Shown here: positions 26,292 to 35,258 of the stretch, in pieces
How positions within the stretch are numbered: position 1 is the first letter of the stretch
Layout: every line of letters starts with the position of its first letter
Assembly (NCBI RefSeq): GCF_014645835.1
Contig: NZ_BMMM01000033.1
Coordinates: 17,050 to 81,049, forward strand
Direction: 5' to 3'
Source of the DNA: Streptomyces albiflavescens
GTDB taxonomy: Bacteria; Actinomycetota; Actinomycetes; Streptomycetales; Streptomycetaceae
Length of the DNA: 64,000 bases
Notes under the pieces: generated by a model
What the model was told of the DNA's origin: nothing
Databases searched by the model: none
What the model saw: the letters and a program-made list of their open reading frames with translations, nothing else
Position numbers and translations under genes: made by a program

Positions 26292-27992
26292 TCACAGGGG
26301 CGTCACCGACCACGACGACTCCGAGGATCGCGCGTCTGACGTACTGAAGCGAAAGCGCGCCGACTCACCCGAGGCCCAGCTCACGCCGACTTCGTAGGCC
26401 CCCTCGACCTTCACGGACACCAGCTCCGTGAGGGGCAGAGGATCCGGGTCGGCGGTGAGGCGGGCGAGGGTGACGAAGAGTGTGGCTTCCTCTTCGGTGA
26501 CGCCGGTGGAGTCCAACAGGCCGTGCATTGAGAGGAGTTCGGATCGGACTCCTTCTCCGGGCCGCCATCCCGTGACCCGTACCGGAGTGCCGGCGGCCGC
26601 TCCCGCCACCAGATGGGCACGCACCTCCACCGCGCCCCGGGCGACGACGAGACTGGTGACCCGGATGCCCTCCGTGACCGTGTGGCGGGACGCCGCCCAG
26701 CCTTCGCCCACCCCCAGCGGCTCGATGTCCGTGCGGCTCGCGTCGTCGCCGACGATCACGCTGTTGTCGTAAGACGGCGAAGGCTCCGTCGTCGTCGAGT
26801 ACGCGAGCCGGGTGTAGTACGGGTCGTAGCGGACGTCCTCGCTGCCGTGGTTGTGGAGGCGGACCAGGCCGTCGGAACCGGTCGACTGGAGAAGCCAGTT
26901 GGGTGGTCCGACGGGGGTGACGGCGTCGCCGCGGTCCGCCGGGCCCGGCTCCTCACGCGCCGTCCAGGCCTCGTGGTCCGGTGGCAGGAGCAGGCCGAGG
27001 AAGGCCTTGCTCGCCCAGTACGGGGAGGCGGGGCCCGAATAGTCCTGCAGGAGCGCCTCGTCGGGGCCGTGCCAGCCGAGGGTGAGCAGGCCGCGGTCGT
27101 CCACGGCGCCCCGGTCGAGGAAGTAGCGCAGGGCGCCGGAGGACAGGCGTCGGGTCTCGCCCGGGGAGAGGGGTGTGGAGCCGGTGAGAGCGCCGAGCCA
27201 GAGTGGTGCGGTGGTCGCGAAGCGGTAGGTCAGGGAGCGGCCCTGGAGCATCGGCGCGCCGTCGCCGCCGAACAGGCGGGCGTAGTCCCCGAGATGGGCG
27301 TCCAGTCGGCCGCCGTACAGCTCCAGCAGGTCGGCGTCGTCCGCCAGCCACGCGTGCAGCACCGGGTACAGGTGCATCGCCCAGCCGTTGTAGTAGTCGA
27401 ACTTGCGGCCTTCGCCGTCGGTGTACCAGCCGTCGCCGACGTACCACTGCTCGATGCGCTCCAGGCCGCGGTCGATCGCGGCGCGCGAGGCCTCGGGCTC
27501 GTGACCGATCTCCTGGAGGAAGCCACCGACCGTCACGGGGAACAACTCCCAGTTGCAGGGCCAGGCTTCGGCCGTCAGCGCGTCGCCGAGCCAGGCCGCG
27601 GCCCGCTGCCGTACGCCGTCGTCGAGGCGGTCCCACAGCAGCGGCCGGGTCAGCCGCAGCGCGAGGGCGATCGACGCGGCCTCGACGAGGGGCTGGCTGC
27701 GGTGTTCTATGCGGGGCCAGACGCCCGCCGTGCCGGCGGCGAGGCCGTCCGCGTACCGCTCCAGGACCTTCTCGTCGCGGCGGAAGGCGGCGAGGAGGAG
27801 CGTGCGCGCGTAACCCTCCAGGCCGTCGGAGAGCCTGCCGGACCAGCTCGTGTGCGTACCGGGGAGGTGGTAGAGCGCGCCGTCCTCGGTCGCGTACGGC
27901 GCGACGGCGGCGAGCAGGGAGTCGGCGACCGCCTCCCAGTGGGCGCGGGTGTAACCGGTGTACGGGCTGAGGGTGCGGTCCTCGGGTGGCAT
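26292..27992 (-). CDS. DUF2264 domain protein, probable polysaccharide-processing enzyme
   Basis: A 566-aa soluble protein without a signal peptide. The N-terminal two-thirds form an (alpha/alpha) toroid pattern typical of DUF2264 (WSGRLSDGLEGYARTLLLAAF, KFDYYNGWAMHLYPVLHAW) and the C-terminal part is a beta-rich domain. DUF2264 proteins occur in plant-polysaccharide loci and resemble unsaturated-glycosyl hydrolases. The neighbours are rhamnogalacturonan enzymes, so it may process imported lyase products inside the cell; this is inference. Confidence 0.85.
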   Translation of the reverse strand: MPPEDRTLSPYTGYTRAHWEAVADSLLAAVAPYATEDGALYHLPGTHTSWSGRLSDGLEGYARTLLLAAFRRDEKVLERYADGLAAGTAGVWPRIEHRSQPLVEAASIALALRLTRPLLWDRLDDGVRQRAAAWLGDALTAEAWPCNWELFPVTVGGFLQEIGHEPEASRAAIDRGLERIEQWYVGDGWYTDGEGRKFDYYNGWAMHLYPVLHAWLADDADLLELYGGRLDAHLGDYARLFGGDGAPMLQGRSLTYRFATTAPLWLGALTGSTPLSPGETRRLSSGALRYFLDRGAVDDRGLLTLGWHGPDEALLQDYSGPASPYWASKAFLGLLLPPDHEAWTAREEPGPADRGDAVTPVGPPNWLLQSTGSDGLVRLHNHGSEDVRYDPYYTRLAYSTTTEPSPSYDNSVIVGDDASRTDIEPLGVGEGWAASRHTVTEGIRVTSLVVARGAVEVRAHLVAGAAAGTPVRVTGWRPGEGVRSELLSMHGLLDSTGVTEEEATLFVTLARLTADPDPLPLTELVSVKVEGAYEVGVSWASGESARFRFSTSDARSSESSWSVTPL

Positions 27993-28074
27993 CGATCTGG
28001 TCCTGTCTCGGTCGGGAGCTGCGGAGGTGCCAGTACCTGGGGCGCCCCGGTTCCGGTCGGGACGCCCCAGGAGT

Positions 28075-29121
28075 TCATCCCACCCTCACCAGGCCGGCCG
28101 GCACCAGATGCTGGGTGACGAGTTCGTCCCGGACCAGCCCCGCGTAGACCGTCGCGCCGTGCGCCGAGGTGTGGGTGTTGTCCCGCTTCTCGTTGTAGAG
28201 GTAGATCGCCTTGGAACCCTCGACGCCCAGGGATTCGACGAGAGCCTTGGTCTTGGCCGTGAGGTCGATCAACGGGACGTTCTCGGCGGCGGCGACCGAG
28301 CGGATGACGGCGGGGTGGTCGACGCCCAGGCCGTTCACCAGCAGCGCGGTGTTGTTGTTCAGGGTGCCGTCCGCGCTGAACCAGCGGCGCACGATCGGGG
28401 TGACGAGGACCGGCTCGCCGCCCTGGGCGCGGACGCCGGCGACGAGCGTTTCGAGGTTGGCCCGGTAGGTCGCCTCGTCGGTCGTCTTGTCGTTGTGGGC
28501 CAGCTGGATGAGCACCAGGTCGCGCTTGCCGATGAGCGGCTGAACGGTCGGGAAGAGCGCCGGGGTGGCGAGGTAGGTGACCGTACTCTCGCCGGAGTCC
28601 GCGTAGTTGGCGACCGAGAGACCCTTGCGGAGGTACTCGGGCAGCTGCTGGCCCCAGCCCGAGTACGGGTCGCCCGGCTGGTCGCACACTGTCGAGTCGC
28701 CGACCAGGAAGATCTGGCGGGTGTGCGTGGCCGGGGTCACCCGGATGTCGGCGAGTGCGGGGGCGGAGCCGCCGATGACGAGGTCCAGGCCCGGGGTGCC
28801 CTCGGGGCCTGTCGGCTCGCCCTCGGGGGTACGGACGTTCACGGTGAAGCTGCGGGCCACGGTCCGGCCGGCCTCGGTGGCGGTCTCGGGGAGCAGGGAG
28901 CGGCGGGTCTCGCCGCTGATGGCGGTACTGTCCGCGGCGTCCCCGCCGAGGACGACACGGACGTCGTACGTGCCGGGCGCGACGTCGAAGTGGCAGGCGT
29001 TCGCCGTGCAGTTCTCCAGGCCCAGGGCGCGCCGCCCGCCGTGCGCGTGCGCCGGCGTGGCCGACAGGGCGGTGACGGTGGCCATGACCGACACGGCGGC
29101 GGTGACGGTGACGCGTCTCAT
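28075..29121 (-). CDS. Rhamnogalacturonan acetylesterase (SGNH/GDSL hydrolase)
   Basis: A 348-aa secreted esterase: signal peptide cleaved near PAHAHG, an N-terminal beta-sandwich of about 95 residues, then the SGNH domain. Block I is FLVGDSTVCD with the nucleophile near residue 143, block III is QLAHNDK and block V is DNTHTSAHG. GGAGGAG precedes the ATG. It removes acetyl groups from pectin rhamnogalacturonan I, complementing the PL4 lyase transcribed divergently. Confidence 0.9.
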   Translation of the reverse strand: MRRVTVTAAVSVMATVTALSATPAHAHGGRRALGLENCTANACHFDVAPGTYDVRVVLGGDAADSTAISGETRRSLLPETATEAGRTVARSFTVNVRTPEGEPTGPEGTPGLDLVIGGSAPALADIRVTPATHTRQIFLVGDSTVCDQPGDPYSGWGQQLPEYLRKGLSVANYADSGESTVTYLATPALFPTVQPLIGKRDLVLIQLAHNDKTTDEATYRANLETLVAGVRAQGGEPVLVTPIVRRWFSADGTLNNNTALLVNGLGVDHPAVIRSVAAAENVPLIDLTAKTKALVESLGVEGSKAIYLYNEKRDNTHTSAHGATVYAGLVRDELVTQHLVPAGLVRVG

Positions 29122-29178
29122 TGCGGCTCCTCCAACAGGACGACAAGACCTGGCCGCTGGACCGTACCGCTCATCGGC

Positions 29179-29246
29179 AAGCGCTTTCTAGGGTGCGGCT
29201 CGATTTCGCATGACCGCCAACCCCCAACAAGCGAAAGCCCTTTCGC
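29179..29246. promoter_or_regulatory. Operator-like palindromes in the divergent promoter region
   Basis: AAGCGCTT at 29179-29186 is an exact palindrome and GCGAAAG-CC-CTTTCGC at 29231-29246 is an inverted repeat with seven-base arms. Both lie between the divergent acetylesterase and PL4 lyase genes. They resemble LacI-family operators; no LacI gene is in the window. Confidence 0.5.
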
Positions 29247-29310
29247 AAAGTTGATTCAACTGTCACTCTGCGAACACTCGCACCCCCACACCTCCGAAGG
29301 AGGCACCCCC

Positions 29311-30987
29311 ATGTCCGGACCCCTGAACAGACCGGTCCGACGCCGTACCTTCGTGCTCGGCAGCGCGGCCGCCGCCGGTTCCGCGGCCCTCGCCGGACCG
29401 CTCGCCGAGTCGGCGTCCGCGGCGAGCTTCGGCTGGAGCGACGACGGCTCGCACTACGTCGTCGACACCGGCGCCAACCTGGTCTTCAAGGTCAGCAAGA
29501 CCAACGGCGACCTGACCTCGCTCGTCCACCGGGGCACGGAGTACCAGGGCTACGGCGGCAAGAACTCGCACGTCGAGTCGGGGCTCGGCACCTCCACCGT
29601 GACGATCGCGCAGTCCGGTTCGACGATCCTGATCTCCGTCGCGTACGGCACGCTCAGGCACTACTACGCGGCCCGCAGCGGCGAGAACAACGTCTACCTG
29701 TGGACCAACAAGGCGGACACGTCGGTGTCGGCGACCCGCTACATCGTGCGCGTCAAGGCGGGTCTGTTCCTCAACGACGAGCCCGACTCCTACACGTACG
29801 CGCCCACCACCGTCGAGGCCTCGGACGTGTTCGCCAAGTCCGACGGCCAGACCCGCTCCAAGCACTACTCGAAGCTCCGCGTCATCGACTACGACTACAT
29901 CGGCTGGAACACCGGCAGCGTCGGCCTGTGGATCGTGCTCAGCAACCACGAGAAGGCCTCCGGCGGCCCGTTCTACCGCTCTCTCCTGCGCCATCAGAGC
30001 GCCGACGGCGGCGGTCTGTACGAGATCCTCTACTACGGCGAGAACCAGACCGAGGCCCAGCGCTTCGGCCTCCAGGGCCCGTACGTCATCGCCTTCACGG
30101 ACGGCGGCGCGCCCTCCTCCTCCCTCTTCCCGGGCACCCTGACCACCTCGTGGGCGGACTCGCTCGGCATCTCCGGTTATGTCGCGGCCGGCGGCCGGGG
30201 CCGGGTCGCGGGCGTCGGCATCACCGGGCGGAACACGGCGTACCCGTACACCGTGGGGCTCGCCAACTCGGCGGCGCAGTACTGGGGTTCGGCGCGTTCG
30301 TCCGACGGCTACTTCTCGATCCCCGGGGTGCTGCCGGGGACGTACACGCTCACCGTCTTCAAGGACGAGTTGGCCGTCCACACGACCTCGGTGACGGTGA
30401 CGGCAGGTACCACGACGTCCCTCAACACCATCTCGATCCCGTCCTCGAACGACCCGGGCAACGCGAGCGCCGTCTGGCGGATCGGCGACTGGACCGGCAC
30501 ACCGAGCGGCTTCAAGAACGCGGCGCTGATGACGTACGCACATCCCTCGGACGTACGGGCCTCCTCCTGGACGGGGAACGTGGTGATCGGGAGCGGCAGC
30601 GAGACCGCCGCCTTCCCCGCGTACATCTGGAAGGACGTCAACAGCGGGCTGCTGGTGTACTTCAAGCTGACCGCCGCCCAGGCCGCCGCCGCGCACACCC
30701 TCCGCATCGGGGTGACGACGGCGTACGCGAACGGCCGGCCGCAGGTCACCGTCAACAGCTGGGTGTCGGCGATCCCCTCACCGCCCACGCAGCCGAGCAC
30801 CCGGTCACTGACGGTCGGTTCGTACCGGGGCAACAACTACACGTTCACGTACAGCGTTCCGGCAAGTGCGTGGCTCACGGACGTCGGCCAGTACAACGTG
30901 CTGAAGATCGATGTGGTGAGCGGCTCGGGGACGACGGGTTATCTCAGCGCGGGTACGTCGATCGACGCGATCGACCTGCTGGCCTGA
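29311..30987 (+). CDS. Rhamnogalacturonan lyase, polysaccharide lyase family 4
   Basis: A 558-aa secreted lyase. It starts at ATG 29311 with GAAGGAGG upstream; a Tat signal (RRRTFVLGSAAAAGSAALAG) is cleaved near SASAA. Three parts follow: an N-terminal catalytic super-sandwich (to about residue 300), a short fibronectin-like domain (YFSIPGVLPGTYTLTVFKDE) and a C-terminal carbohydrate-binding-like domain (VWRIGDWTGTPSGFKNA). It cleaves the rhamnose-galacturonate backbone of pectin by beta-elimination. Confidence 0.92.
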   Translation: MSGPLNRPVRRRTFVLGSAAAAGSAALAGPLAESASAASFGWSDDGSHYVVDTGANLVFKVSKTNGDLTSLVHRGTEYQGYGGKNSHVESGLGTSTVTIAQSGSTILISVAYGTLRHYYAARSGENNVYLWTNKADTSVSATRYIVRVKAGLFLNDEPDSYTYAPTTVEASDVFAKSDGQTRSKHYSKLRVIDYDYIGWNTGSVGLWIVLSNHEKASGGPFYRSLLRHQSADGGGLYEILYYGENQTEAQRFGLQGPYVIAFTDGGAPSSSLFPGTLTTSWADSLGISGYVAAGGRGRVAGVGITGRNTAYPYTVGLANSAAQYWGSARSSDGYFSIPGVLPGTYTLTVFKDELAVHTTSVTVTAGTTTSLNTISIPSSNDPGNASAVWRIGDWTGTPSGFKNAALMTYAHPSDVRASSWTGNVVIGSGSETAAFPAYIWKDVNSGLLVYFKLTAAQAAAAHTLRIGVTTAYANGRPQVTVNSWVSAIPSPPTQPSTRSLTVGSYRGNNYTFTYSVPASAWLTDVGQYNVLKIDVVSGSGTTGYLSAGTSIDAIDLLA

Positions 30988-30996
30988 GCACCGCTG

Positions 30997-31023
30997 CCCG
31001 GCACCGATGTCGGTGGTGCCGGG
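30997..31023. terminator. 9-bp stem hairpin after PL4 gene
   Basis: CCCGGCACC at 30997-31005 pairs with GGTGCCGGG at 31015-31023. It lies ten bases after the lyase stop and before the convergent GH43 gene. Confidence 0.75.
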
Positions 31024-31147
31024 TAGCGTCTTCCTGGACGCGGCACGCGCCGCCGGCTTCGCCGAGGTGAGTCGCCCCAGTCCTCGGCGGGCCGTCATGC
31101 GGATCGACTTCTGAGCGTGCGTGTGGTGGGCGCGCTGTGCCGAACGC

Positions 31148-32659
31148 TCACGTGCCCCTCGTCCACTGCTGGTTGGTGCCTCCGTTGCAGGTGTATGTGA
31201 TCATTGCGGCGGAGTTGGCGGTGGAGGCGCCGGAGACGTCCAGGCATTCGCCACTGGCGCGGGACTTCAGGAGGACGTAGCTGCCCGAGGTGGTGACCGA
31301 CCACTGTTGGGTGGTCGCCGAGCCGTTGCAGTTCTCCTGGGTGACGTTGGTGGCGTTCTCCTGCACACACAGGGAGCTGCCCCGGCCCATCAGCTGGTAG
31401 GAGCCGCTGCCGACGGACTTGAACCAGAACTTCTGGTTGTTGCCGCCGTTGCAGGTGTACTGACTGAGCGCGACCCCGGCGAGCAGTGACTGGCTGGGCA
31501 CGTCGGCGCACTTGCCGGAGTGATGGGCCGTCAGCGTCTCGTACGTGGCGCTCGTCCCGGCGATCGTCCCGGCGGCCGTGTCGACCGTGATCTCCGGGTA
31601 CCAGGACATGGACATCGTGGTCGTCGTCGGGAAGGTCAACGGCAGCCATACGTAACGGGAGTCGTTGACGGTGCCCCCGAAGGAGTTGCCCCAGCGGTCG
31701 CCCATGTAGAGGTACGACGTGCCCGAAGTCCCCTGCACGGGGAGGACGTACGCGGTCTGCGAGCCGTACGCCGTCGAGTCGCCGACGTTGGTCATCGCCG
31801 TCCAGGGACCCGCGATGTTCGTCGCGGTGGCGTACTGCTGCTGGTTGGCGTTCCAGCCGGTCGCGGCCGACGTCAGCATGAAGTAGACGTTGCCCCGCTT
31901 GAAGAGGGCGGGTGCCTCGCGGTGTCCGCCGTGCCAGGGGTCGGCGACCAGGCCCTCGATGCCGGTGTAGTCGGCGGTGAGCCTGTAGATCTGCAGGTCG
32001 TAGTTCTCACGCGCGGCCGACGCCATGTAACCCGTGCCGTCCGTGTCGACGAAGACCGTGATGTCGCGGGACATGTACTGGCCGAGCGGCCGGAAGCTGC
32101 CCTGGTAGCTGTAGGTGCCGTCGACCGTGTTCGAGACGGCTACGGCGGCGCGCGCCTCGCTGTAGTCGGTGCCGTTCTCCTTGTGCATCCACATCACGAA
32201 CTTGCCGGTGGACGCGTTGTACATGACCTTCGGACGCTCGATGTTGGCGCTCGCCAGCTCGGACGAACTGGACTGACTCAGCACATGGTTGCGGAACTCC
32301 CAGTTCTTCAGGTCGGTGGAGCGGTAGGCGTCCACGTACTGGAAGGTGTTGTCGGCGTTGCGGTGCTCGCCGAACCAGTAGTAGTAGCTGCCGACCTTGA
32401 TGACTCCGCCGCCGTGCGCGTGCACGACGTTGCCCGAAGTGTCCGTGAACTGGGTGCCGTTGGTGATGGTCTGCGCCGCGGCCTGGGCGGGGCCGGCGGT
32501 GGCCAGACCTCCCGCCGCGGCGAGACACAGGGCGACGAGTATCGCGTAGACGCGCCTCACCCCGGGGGCTCTCCTCGCGACGGCGCGGATGAGTGGGCGG
32601 ATGAGGTGCACGCGGCGCTGTCCGTCGTGGTGTTCCTGGTGTCGTTCACTGCGGCTCAT
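31148..32659 (-). CDS. Secreted GH43 exo-beta-1,3-galactanase-like enzyme with ricin-type domain
   Basis: A 503-aa protein. Start chosen at ATG 32659 because the signal peptide follows (RRVYAILVALCLAAAGGLAT, cleavage near AQAAA); the open frame extends 53 codons further without support. Residues about 65-365 form a GH43 five-blade propeller (HAHGGGVIKVGSYYYWFGE; likely acid near residue 248 in HREAPALF). The usual GH43 Asp base motif is absent, as in the exo-beta-1,3-galactanase subgroup. A CBM13/ricin-B trefoil with QxW repeats fills the C-terminus. Likely attacks arabinogalactan side chains. Confidence 0.88.
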   Translation of the reverse strand: MSRSERHQEHHDGQRRVHLIRPLIRAVARRAPGVRRVYAILVALCLAAAGGLATAGPAQAAAQTITNGTQFTDTSGNVVHAHGGGVIKVGSYYYWFGEHRNADNTFQYVDAYRSTDLKNWEFRNHVLSQSSSSELASANIERPKVMYNASTGKFVMWMHKENGTDYSEARAAVAVSNTVDGTYSYQGSFRPLGQYMSRDITVFVDTDGTGYMASAARENYDLQIYRLTADYTGIEGLVADPWHGGHREAPALFKRGNVYFMLTSAATGWNANQQQYATATNIAGPWTAMTNVGDSTAYGSQTAYVLPVQGTSGTSYLYMGDRWGNSFGGTVNDSRYVWLPLTFPTTTTMSMSWYPEITVDTAAGTIAGTSATYETLTAHHSGKCADVPSQSLLAGVALSQYTCNGGNNQKFWFKSVGSGSYQLMGRGSSLCVQENATNVTQENCNGSATTQQWSVTTSGSYVLLKSRASGECLDVSGASTANSAAMITYTCNGGTNQQWTRGT

Positions 32660-32887
32660 ACGGTGACCGTCCGTCCGGTATATCGAACCGTATTTGTCAT
32701 TACGAACGCTGCGACCGCCGAAAAGGTAAGCGCGTACTACGGCGAGGTCAACGGGTCGGACGCGACGGGAGTTGTCAGCCGGGGCGGCGGCCCGAGGCCG
32801 GCCGGGCCGCCTCGGCATAGGCCCGTACCGGCGGACTCCGTAGGCAAGTTTTTGTTATCGGCGTGCGTCGGTGCCGTCTCCGGTGAT

Positions 32888-34999
32888 GTGCGCAGTCATA
32901 GCCATCAGAAGTCAGCGGCCGTCGCCGGGGTCCTCGCGGCGGTTGCCGTCATGTGCAGTGCTCCCACCGCGGCGGCGGGCGGAGGCCGGGACGTCACGGC
33001 TGATGTGCTCGCGGGCCAGGACGTGACGCTCGCCGGTGACACGGTGGTGACCGTGCCGGCGGGGACGACAACGTACGACGGAGTGTTCCGTGGCGAGGGC
33101 ACGCTCACCGTGCGGGGCAGCGGGACGCTGATCCTGACCAAGGACAGCGACTTCACGCTCCCCGAGGCGCGGCAACGGCAGACGGTGAAGACGCAGGGCG
33201 GCAACCACCCGTACACGACGGTCGCCAACCCCGATCCGCCCGCGGTGACGGTGGCGCACGGCGCGACCCTGCAGTACGGGACGGGCGGTGGGACGGGCCT
33301 GATCGGTCATTTCCCGTACAGCACACCCGGTTATCAACTGAACCAGCTGAACGTCCGCGTCGACGGCACCCTGCGCCTCTCGCTCACCCGTACCTTCAAC
33401 ATCGGCACGATCAGCGGATCGGGCCTGGTCACCCAGCCCCGCACCATGTGGGGCACGCTCGACCTGGCCGGAACCCACCCCTTCTCAGGTGTGATCGACA
33501 ACGGGACGGGCATGGCGGTCGGCCGCCCCGAGTACCCGGTGGCCCTCCCGAACGCCCGCGCCATCCTCAATCAGGGCTCCTGGATCATCGACACCCCGCT
33601 GTACAAGACCATCACCCTGCGCCAGAACTTCTATCAGCGCGAGTACGGCAGCGACGTCAACGTCCACACACGCCCCGGCAGCAAGGTCGTGCTCACCGGC
33701 CAGTACAGCTACAGCGACCGGGGCGGCGACACCCACCCCTCGCTGAGCGACCCGGACATCAACTGGCGCAGGGTTCCCCATGACGTGAACAAGCGCGGCA
33801 CCAACATCGAGGGCGCGAACGTCCAATGGGGCGACGGCACGACCCACAAGATCTTCATGCCGGGCACCAAGGACACCGTCTACATCAACCTGCACGAGGC
33901 GAGCGGACGGCGCTCGCTGCTGACGTTCGCGTACAACGGCCCGGTCACACTGGGCGCCCCCATCGGCGGTGGCAGGTATCACGACACACTGGCCGTGCCC
34001 GGCGCGGGGGACGTCGTGATCAAGGGGACGCGCGGCAACGACGTGACCTTCGCGGCGAAGCAGTACTACGACGGATCGACCACCATCGAGAAGGGTGCGG
34101 TGCTGCGGTTGGGGTCGGGTTCACCGGGCGGCGACGGCGCGCTGATGACGGGCACGGCGCGACGGCGCGTGGTGAACGACGGGACGTTCGTCGTTCACAA
34201 CACCTCGACTCCCGTGACCCTCGCCCGGGTCGGCGGAACGGGCGAGCTCACCCAGTCGGGCGCCGCCACGACGACGCTGACGGGTGGCGAGGTGACGTAC
34301 ACGGGAACGACGACGGTCACGAAGGGCACGCTCGCCCTGGCCGGGGGCGCCTCGCTCGCGCGCAGCAAGGCGATCCGGCTCACGTCGCCCGACGCACGCC
34401 TGGACGCACGCGCGACGGGCCTGCGCGTGACGACGTCGCTCACCGGCAAGGGCACGGTGCGGGGCGCGGTGACGAACGAGGGCGTGGTCGCCGGCGCCCT
34501 CACGGTAACCGGCGACTACACCCAGCGGGCCAAGGGTGAACTGGTGCTCCGGGACAAGCCGTTGAAGGTGACCGGAGCCGTCCGCCTCGCCGGCGATCTC
34601 GACCTCTCCGAAGCCGCGATCGATCCCGCCCACGCCATCGATCCCGCCCACGAGATCACTCTGCTGAACCACACGGGCCGCGCGAAAACCACCGGCAGCT
34701 TCACCCATCTCCCCGAGGGCGCCACCCTCAAGCTTTCCGACACCACGTATCGCATCAGCTACCACGGGGGCGACGGCAACGACGTGGTCCTCAAGGCGAC
34801 TTCGAAGCACCGCGCGGCGAGCCCGTCCGCCTCCGCCGCTCCCTCGGTTCAGCACACCGCCCTCGGCAAGAACGAGAGCACGCGCGCGTGGTGGCCGCTC
34901 CTGCTCGTGCCCATGCTGCTGGGCGCACTGGTCGTACCGTCGGCCCGGCGCAAGCGCGCGCGACGCCGCGGCGGACGTCGGCACGCCGCCTCCAGGTGA
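32888..34999 (+). CDS. Autotransporter-like beta-helix surface protein with C-terminal anchor
   Basis: About 703 aa from a GTG at 32888; the start is uncertain because no clear ribosome binding site is seen. A hydrophobic signal segment (AAVAGVLAAVAVMCSAPTAAAG) precedes a long beta-helix containing autotransporter-associated strand repeats (ATTTLTGGEVTYTGTTTVTKG, GTLALAGGAS). The C-terminus has a Ser/Ala linker, one membrane helix (WWPLLLVPMLLGALVV) and a highly basic tail, without an LPXTG-type sortase motif. Probably displayed on the cell surface. It is divergent from the galactanase across 228 bp. Confidence 0.75.
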   Translation: MRSHSHQKSAAVAGVLAAVAVMCSAPTAAAGGGRDVTADVLAGQDVTLAGDTVVTVPAGTTTYDGVFRGEGTLTVRGSGTLILTKDSDFTLPEARQRQTVKTQGGNHPYTTVANPDPPAVTVAHGATLQYGTGGGTGLIGHFPYSTPGYQLNQLNVRVDGTLRLSLTRTFNIGTISGSGLVTQPRTMWGTLDLAGTHPFSGVIDNGTGMAVGRPEYPVALPNARAILNQGSWIIDTPLYKTITLRQNFYQREYGSDVNVHTRPGSKVVLTGQYSYSDRGGDTHPSLSDPDINWRRVPHDVNKRGTNIEGANVQWGDGTTHKIFMPGTKDTVYINLHEASGRRSLLTFAYNGPVTLGAPIGGGRYHDTLAVPGAGDVVIKGTRGNDVTFAAKQYYDGSTTIEKGAVLRLGSGSPGGDGALMTGTARRRVVNDGTFVVHNTSTPVTLARVGGTGELTQSGAATTTLTGGEVTYTGTTTVTKGTLALAGGASLARSKAIRLTSPDARLDARATGLRVTTSLTGKGTVRGAVTNEGVVAGALTVTGDYTQRAKGELVLRDKPLKVTGAVRLAGDLDLSEAAIDPAHAIDPAHEITLLNHTGRAKTTGSFTHLPEGATLKLSDTTYRISYHGGDGNDVVLKATSKHRAASPSASAAPSVQHTALGKNESTRAWWPLLLVPMLLGALVVPSARRKRARRRGGRRHAASR

Positions 35000-35214
35000 C
35001 GGTCGGGCGCGCGCTTCGACGGCACCCGTGAAGGCCCGGTTACGCTCGGTGCCGCCGCTCTCGGGCGTGCCACAGACGCATCGCACACTGAGGCGGTCCG
35101 CGCCGCCGCGCTGTCGGCTTGGCATTGTTTCGGCGCTGTGAAACGCTGACTTTATGGCATATATGTCCGGTATCTGCACATCGATCTTGAACGGGTGAGC
35201 CCGGCTGCCTCTCG

Positions 35215-35230
35215 GGAATCCCCCGATTCC
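35215..35230. promoter_or_regulatory. Inverted repeat before the SBP56 gene
   Basis: GGAATC-CCCC-GATTCC lies 29 bases before the ATG at 35259; a GTTTC/GAAAC inverted repeat is at 35127-35144. The remaining 35000-35258 gap shows nothing else. Confidence 0.35.
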
Positions 35231-35258
35231 AGACTCCCGTTCGGGAGAAGGAACAGCG

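Noticed and set aside
31016..31114. Short frame ending AVMRIDF after the PL4 terminator
   Set aside because: Looks like the tail of a lost gene, but too short and within the hairpin region to assign.
34862..34999. Sortase anchor on the beta-helix protein
   Set aside because: No LPXTG or LAXTG motif precedes the C-terminal helix.
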